NCBI GenBank assembly: GCA_964523735.1
Contig: CAZFYZ010000083.1
Coordinates: 1 to 16,418, forward strand
Length of the DNA stretch: 16,418 bases
DNA from: CAZFYZ01 sp964523735
GTDB taxonomy: Bacteria; Armatimonadota; UBA5829
Direction: 5' to 3'
Of this stretch, positions 14,395 through 16,418 are shown piece after piece (position 1 is the first letter of the stretch; every line of letters starts with the position of its first letter). The position numbers were made by a program, and so were the translations under genes. The notes under the pieces were generated by a model. It was not told the origin of the DNA. It made no database searches and saw only the letters and a program-made list of their open reading frames with translations.

Positions 14395-14402
14395 TTTCCT
14401 CC
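14395..14402 (-). promoter_or_regulatory. Strong ribosome binding site selecting the TTG start of Gfo/Idh gene 1
   Basis: On the minus strand GGAGGAAA is followed by CAAG and then TTG (14388-14390). This is the best Shine-Dalgarno match in the minus-strand cluster and favours the TTG over the ATG nine codons later. Confidence 0.65.
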
Positions 14403-14410
14403 TCGACGGG

Positions 14411-14452
14411 GTAGGTGCCCTGTACTAGCTCCCTCGACAGCCGGGCACCTAC
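14411..14452. repeat. Inverted repeat spanning the stop codon of Gfo/Idh gene 2
   Basis: GTAGGTGCCC (14411-14420) and GGGCACCTAC (14443-14452) pair perfectly over ten bases with a 22-base loop. The right arm contains the TAG stop of gene 2 (14449-14451), so termination of translation and the stem overlap. It fills most of the 58 bases between the two oxidoreductase genes. Confidence 0.7.
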
Positions 14453-15708
14453 AGCTCAAACCACTCTTTCTGATAGGCCAGCCTGCCACCGGCCATAACA
14501 GCTTCATTTGCCTTGATGGCGGACACTGCCGCCTGATAGCCTTCGACTGCTCCACACGCGGGCTTTGATCCCTCTCGAATGCACGCGCCGAAGCCTTCGA
14601 GTGCGCAATACAAGGGCTCCTTCGTCGGCGCCACAGCGCCTTCCTTGCCGGGTTCTTTGCCTTCAGCGAGAATCTTGGTGGCATCCACGATCATGCAGAT
14701 GCCGGTCTCCTCGAAACAAACTTCTTTCTTGGCGTAGACTTCCCAGCCCAGCAGTGGCGAATCGGCCTCCTTGATCATCCAGCCGTGATTTTCGCGCAGG
14801 GCCAGGCTGGAATCGCTTCCCTGAAAAGCGGTGTAGTCGCCCGCGAATGAGCTTGCCATAGTGGAGGTGAAGACCATGCGGATGTTGTTGGGGTATTCAA
14901 TGACGCACTGCACCGTATCTGGCAGTTCCCTGCCATCGTCCCACGCCATTGTCGAACCGAAGCCCGTGACCGCGACGGGCAGCGCATTGAGATACCAGTT
15001 CGCGTGGTCGATCGCGTGGATGCCGGTCTCGCCCAGAATGCCGGCTGATGTGGCCTTGTAGAGTCTCCAGTTCAGCTCCTGCTCTCGGCTCTCGTCCGGC
15101 GCCATCCTTCGGCCCTGCTGCCTCTTGTTGGACTGAGAGTAGACCGATGCCGTCGTGCCAAGCGCGCCTGTGCGGACGAACTTCTCCACGTGCTTGTAGA
15201 GCAAGTTCGAGCGGCCCTGCTGGCCGACTTGGAAGATCTTGCCCGAACCCTTGCCCGCAAGCGCGATTGCCTTCGCTTCATCAACTGTGACGGCGAGTGG
15301 CGCTTCGCAGTAGACGTGCTTGCCCGCTGCTATCGCGTCCAAGACGATCTGCTTGTGCAGGTGGGATGGCGTCGCGATCACGACCGCTTCGATGTCTTTG
15401 GAGTCCAGAAGCTTCTTGTGGTCATCGAACGTGGCTGCGTCGGGCGCGGACTTCTTGGCGCGGGTGACGAATGCCCCATAGGTGTCACAGATGCCCGCGA
15501 CGCTAACGCTCGGCATCTTGGAGAGCGTCATCACGATCTGTCTGCCCCAGGCTCCGAGGCCGATCACGCCAACTTTGACCGCCGGCCCAGCGGGCGTTGT
15601 CACGGCAGCTTCTTCCGCCTTCAGAAGGTCCTGCGCAGTGAACAGCAGAACGGCACTCGCCGCCGCCCCCTTGAGGAAATCACGTCTATCGATTCCGTTG
15701 TTGCTCAA
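14449..15708 (-). CDS. Tat-exported Gfo/Idh/MocA family oxidoreductase 2, lacking the usual EKP lysine
   Basis: 419 residues from a TTG start (15706-15708) with AGGAG seven bases upstream. Twin-arginine signal DRRDFLKG (7-14) and hydrophobic stretch to about 31; Rossmann loop GVIGLGAWGRQ (47-57), ICDTYG (73-78), IATPSHLHK (111-119). The EKP motif of the family reads EAP at 135-137, so the lysine that normally takes part in catalysis is alanine. The second-domain signature GETGIHAIDHANWYL (226-240) is intact (His231, Asp234). The protein may be non-oxidative, use another residue, or act as a partner of gene 1. It lies upstream of and in the same direction as gene 1. Paralogy with gene 1 is distant. 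Substrate unknown. Confidence 0.87.
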   Translation of the reverse strand: MSNNGIDRRDFLKGAAASAVLLFTAQDLLKAEEAAVTTPAGPAVKVGVIGLGAWGRQIVMTLSKMPSVSVAGICDTYGAFVTRAKKSAPDAATFDDHKKLLDSKDIEAVVIATPSHLHKQIVLDAIAAGKHVYCEAPLAVTVDEAKAIALAGKGSGKIFQVGQQGRSNLLYKHVEKFVRTGALGTTASVYSQSNKRQQGRRMAPDESREQELNWRLYKATSAGILGETGIHAIDHANWYLNALPVAVTGFGSTMAWDDGRELPDTVQCVIEYPNNIRMVFTSTMASSFAGDYTAFQGSDSSLALRENHGWMIKEADSPLLGWEVYAKKEVCFEETGICMIVDATKILAEGKEPGKEGAVAPTKEPLYCALEGFGACIREGSKPACGAVEGYQAAVSAIKANEAVMAGGRLAYQKEWFEL

Positions 15709-15715
15709 TCTCTCG

Positions 15716-15720
15716 CTCCT
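15716..15720 (-). promoter_or_regulatory. Ribosome binding site selecting the TTG start of Gfo/Idh gene 2
   Basis: AGGAG on the minus strand, seven bases before TTG (15706-15708). There is no ATG nearby in frame upstream of the Tat motif, so TTG is the only start that keeps the complete export signal. The site abuts the left end of the long palindrome. Confidence 0.65.
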
Positions 15721-15834
15721 TGGAAGTGGAAAGTGGAGAGTGGAAAGCTGAGACCGGGATGCTTCGGGATGCCTCGTCCCGAAGCATCCCTGGGTCTCCT
15801 TCTCTACTCTCCACTCTCCACTTTCGGCTTTCCA
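15721..15834. repeat. 114-base nested palindrome between the electron-transfer subunit and Gfo/Idh gene 2
   Basis: Arms from the outside in: TGGAA (15721-15725) with TTCCA (15830-15834); GAAAGTGGAGAGTGGA (15729-15744) with TCCACTCTCCACTTTC (15810-15825), 16 bases perfect; GAGACC (15750-15755) with GGTCTC (15793-15798); GGGATGCTTCGGGA (15756-15769) with TCCCGAAGCATCCC (15777-15790), 14 bases perfect, loop of seven. It fills almost all of the 132-base gap. The layout is that of a MITE-like or REP-like element; it must also house any promoter of gene 2, but none is recognisable. Confidence 0.88.
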
Positions 15835-15840
15835 CCAGAT

Positions 15841-16418
15841 CTAGAATTCCGGCGGCAGCTCCTTCATTTCTGCATAGCTGAACACCGGCCCATCTGTACA
15901 GACGAATTTGCTGCCGATATTGCACCTGCCACATTTGCCAATTCCGCACTTCATTTTCATCTCGAGCGTGGTGTAGATCTGCTCATTGGTGAACCCAAGC
16001 TCGGCGAAAACCGGCAGGATGAATTTGATCATGATCGGCGGCCCGCAGGTGATCGCGATGGTGTTCTCGGCCTTGGGCGCGATCTCCTTGAGGTAACCCG
16101 GCACGTGACCGACGTGGTCTTTCCAGTCGTCATCTCCCTGGTCGACGGTGAGGAAGAGCTTGCCGCGGGTGTTCCAGTCCTCATACTCATACTTGAAGCA
16201 CAGGTCGCCCGGCGTGCGCGCGCCGTAGATCGTGACGATCTCGCCGTAGTCCTGCCGATTGTCCAGGCAGAAGTTCAGCAGCGACCGCATCGGGGCCATC
16301 CCGATCCCGCCGCCGGCGAAGACCAGGTTCTTGCCCTTCCACTGCTCGTAGGGGAACTTGTTCCCCAGCGGAGCGCGGATGCCGAAGGGGTTCATGAATG
16401 CAATCTGCGCGCCCGCCT
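15841..16418 (-). CDS. FAD/NAD(P)-binding [2Fe-2S] electron-transfer subunit, C-terminal part (5' end outside window)
   Basis: The frame stays open to the window edge (AGAQIAFMNPFG), so the ATG at 16395 is internal. Visible: the end of the flavin-binding barrel (NPFGIRAPLGN, the usual G-x-RGPFGN loop with Ala), NAD(P)-binding LVFAGGGIGMAPMRSLL, CGPP, and a C-terminal C-x4-C-x2-C-x7-C cluster (CGIGKCGRC followed by FVCTDGPVF) binding a [2Fe-2S] centre. This is the ferredoxin-reductase-like fold with the DHOD electron-transfer domain, as in sulfhydrogenase/NiFe-hydrogenase gamma subunits, AsrB and PyrK. The short x7 spacing and CGIGKCG-x-CNIG favour the hydrogenase/sulfur-reductase gamma type over PyrK. 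It passes electrons between NAD(P)H and an iron-sulfur partner, whose gene should lie beyond the right edge. Downstream on its strand there is no delta-subunit gene; the palindrome follows within seven bases. Confidence 0.83.
   Translation of the reverse strand, partial: AGAQIAFMNPFGIRAPLGNKFPYEQWKGKNLVFAGGGIGMAPMRSLLNFCLDNRQDYGEIVTIYGARTPGDLCFKYEYEDWNTRGKLFLTVDQGDDDWKDHVGHVPGYLKEIAPKAENTIAITCGPPIMIKFILPVFAELGFTNEQIYTTLEMKMKCGIGKCGRCNIGSKFVCTDGPVFSYAEMKELPPEF

Noticed and set aside
14391..14684. Upstream extension of Gfo/Idh gene 1 into gene 2
   Set aside because: It overlaps the coding end of gene 2, crosses the inverted repeat and would bury the Tat signal about 110 residues inside the protein.

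Overview
The window is a GC-rich bacterial chromosome segment with short operons, Shine-Dalgarno sites and no RNA genes or CRISPR arrays. Twin-arginine-exported Gfo/Idh/MocA oxidoreductases, a family of secreted GH36 enzymes and a great density of palindromic repeats suggest an uncultured or rarely cultured lineage of the Armatimonadota / Planctomycetota / Hydrogenedentota type. That is an inference from gene content; nothing here fixes the phylum.

Plus strand, left to centre: the C-terminal part of a hydantoinase/oxoprolinase-family protein (2-1255, cut by the window edge); pyrF, orotidine-5'-phosphate decarboxylase (1304-2017); a 322-base non-coding stretch with a strong hairpin; then four tandem, full-length, signal-peptide-bearing GH36 alpha-galactosidase paralogues (2340-4295, 4451-6448, 6648-8651, 8718-10676). 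Shared sequence features group them as 1+2 and 3+4. All four keep the predicted nucleophile (YRQDYN) and acid/base (SGG-x-RND) aspartates.

Minus strand, right to centre, convergent with the GH36 cluster: the C-terminal part of an FAD/NAD(P)-binding, [2Fe-2S] electron-transfer subunit of the sulfhydrogenase-gamma / PyrK type (15841-16418, cut by the window edge); two Tat-exported Gfo/Idh/MocA oxidoreductases (14449-15708 and 13098-14390, both apparently using TTG starts); a TPR protein (12417-12992); ApbE flavin transferase (11501-12430); and a xylose-isomerase-like TIM-barrel sugar isomerase/epimerase (10702-11499). The last three genes overlap or nearly touch and are probably co-transcribed. 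A plausible joint role is breakdown of alpha-galactosyl-containing polysaccharide or glycoconjugate outside the cytoplasm, followed by sugar oxidation and isomerisation; this is inference from gene families.

The most unusual layer is palindromic DNA. All seven intergenic gaps longer than 50 bases contain at least one strong dyad, mostly of unrelated sequence, some of them 86 to 114 bases long and nested like small non-autonomous mobile elements. Three protein-coding genes also carry in-frame palindromic insertions. A tandem pair sits in the hydantoinase gene. An exact 40-base copy of one of its units lies in apbE, read in another codon phase, next to a second, internally deleted copy. A 42-base double hairpin flanked by ACAA sits in the third GH36 gene and is absent from its three paralogues. 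The window therefore looks like a record of palindromic elements that enter genes while keeping the reading frame.
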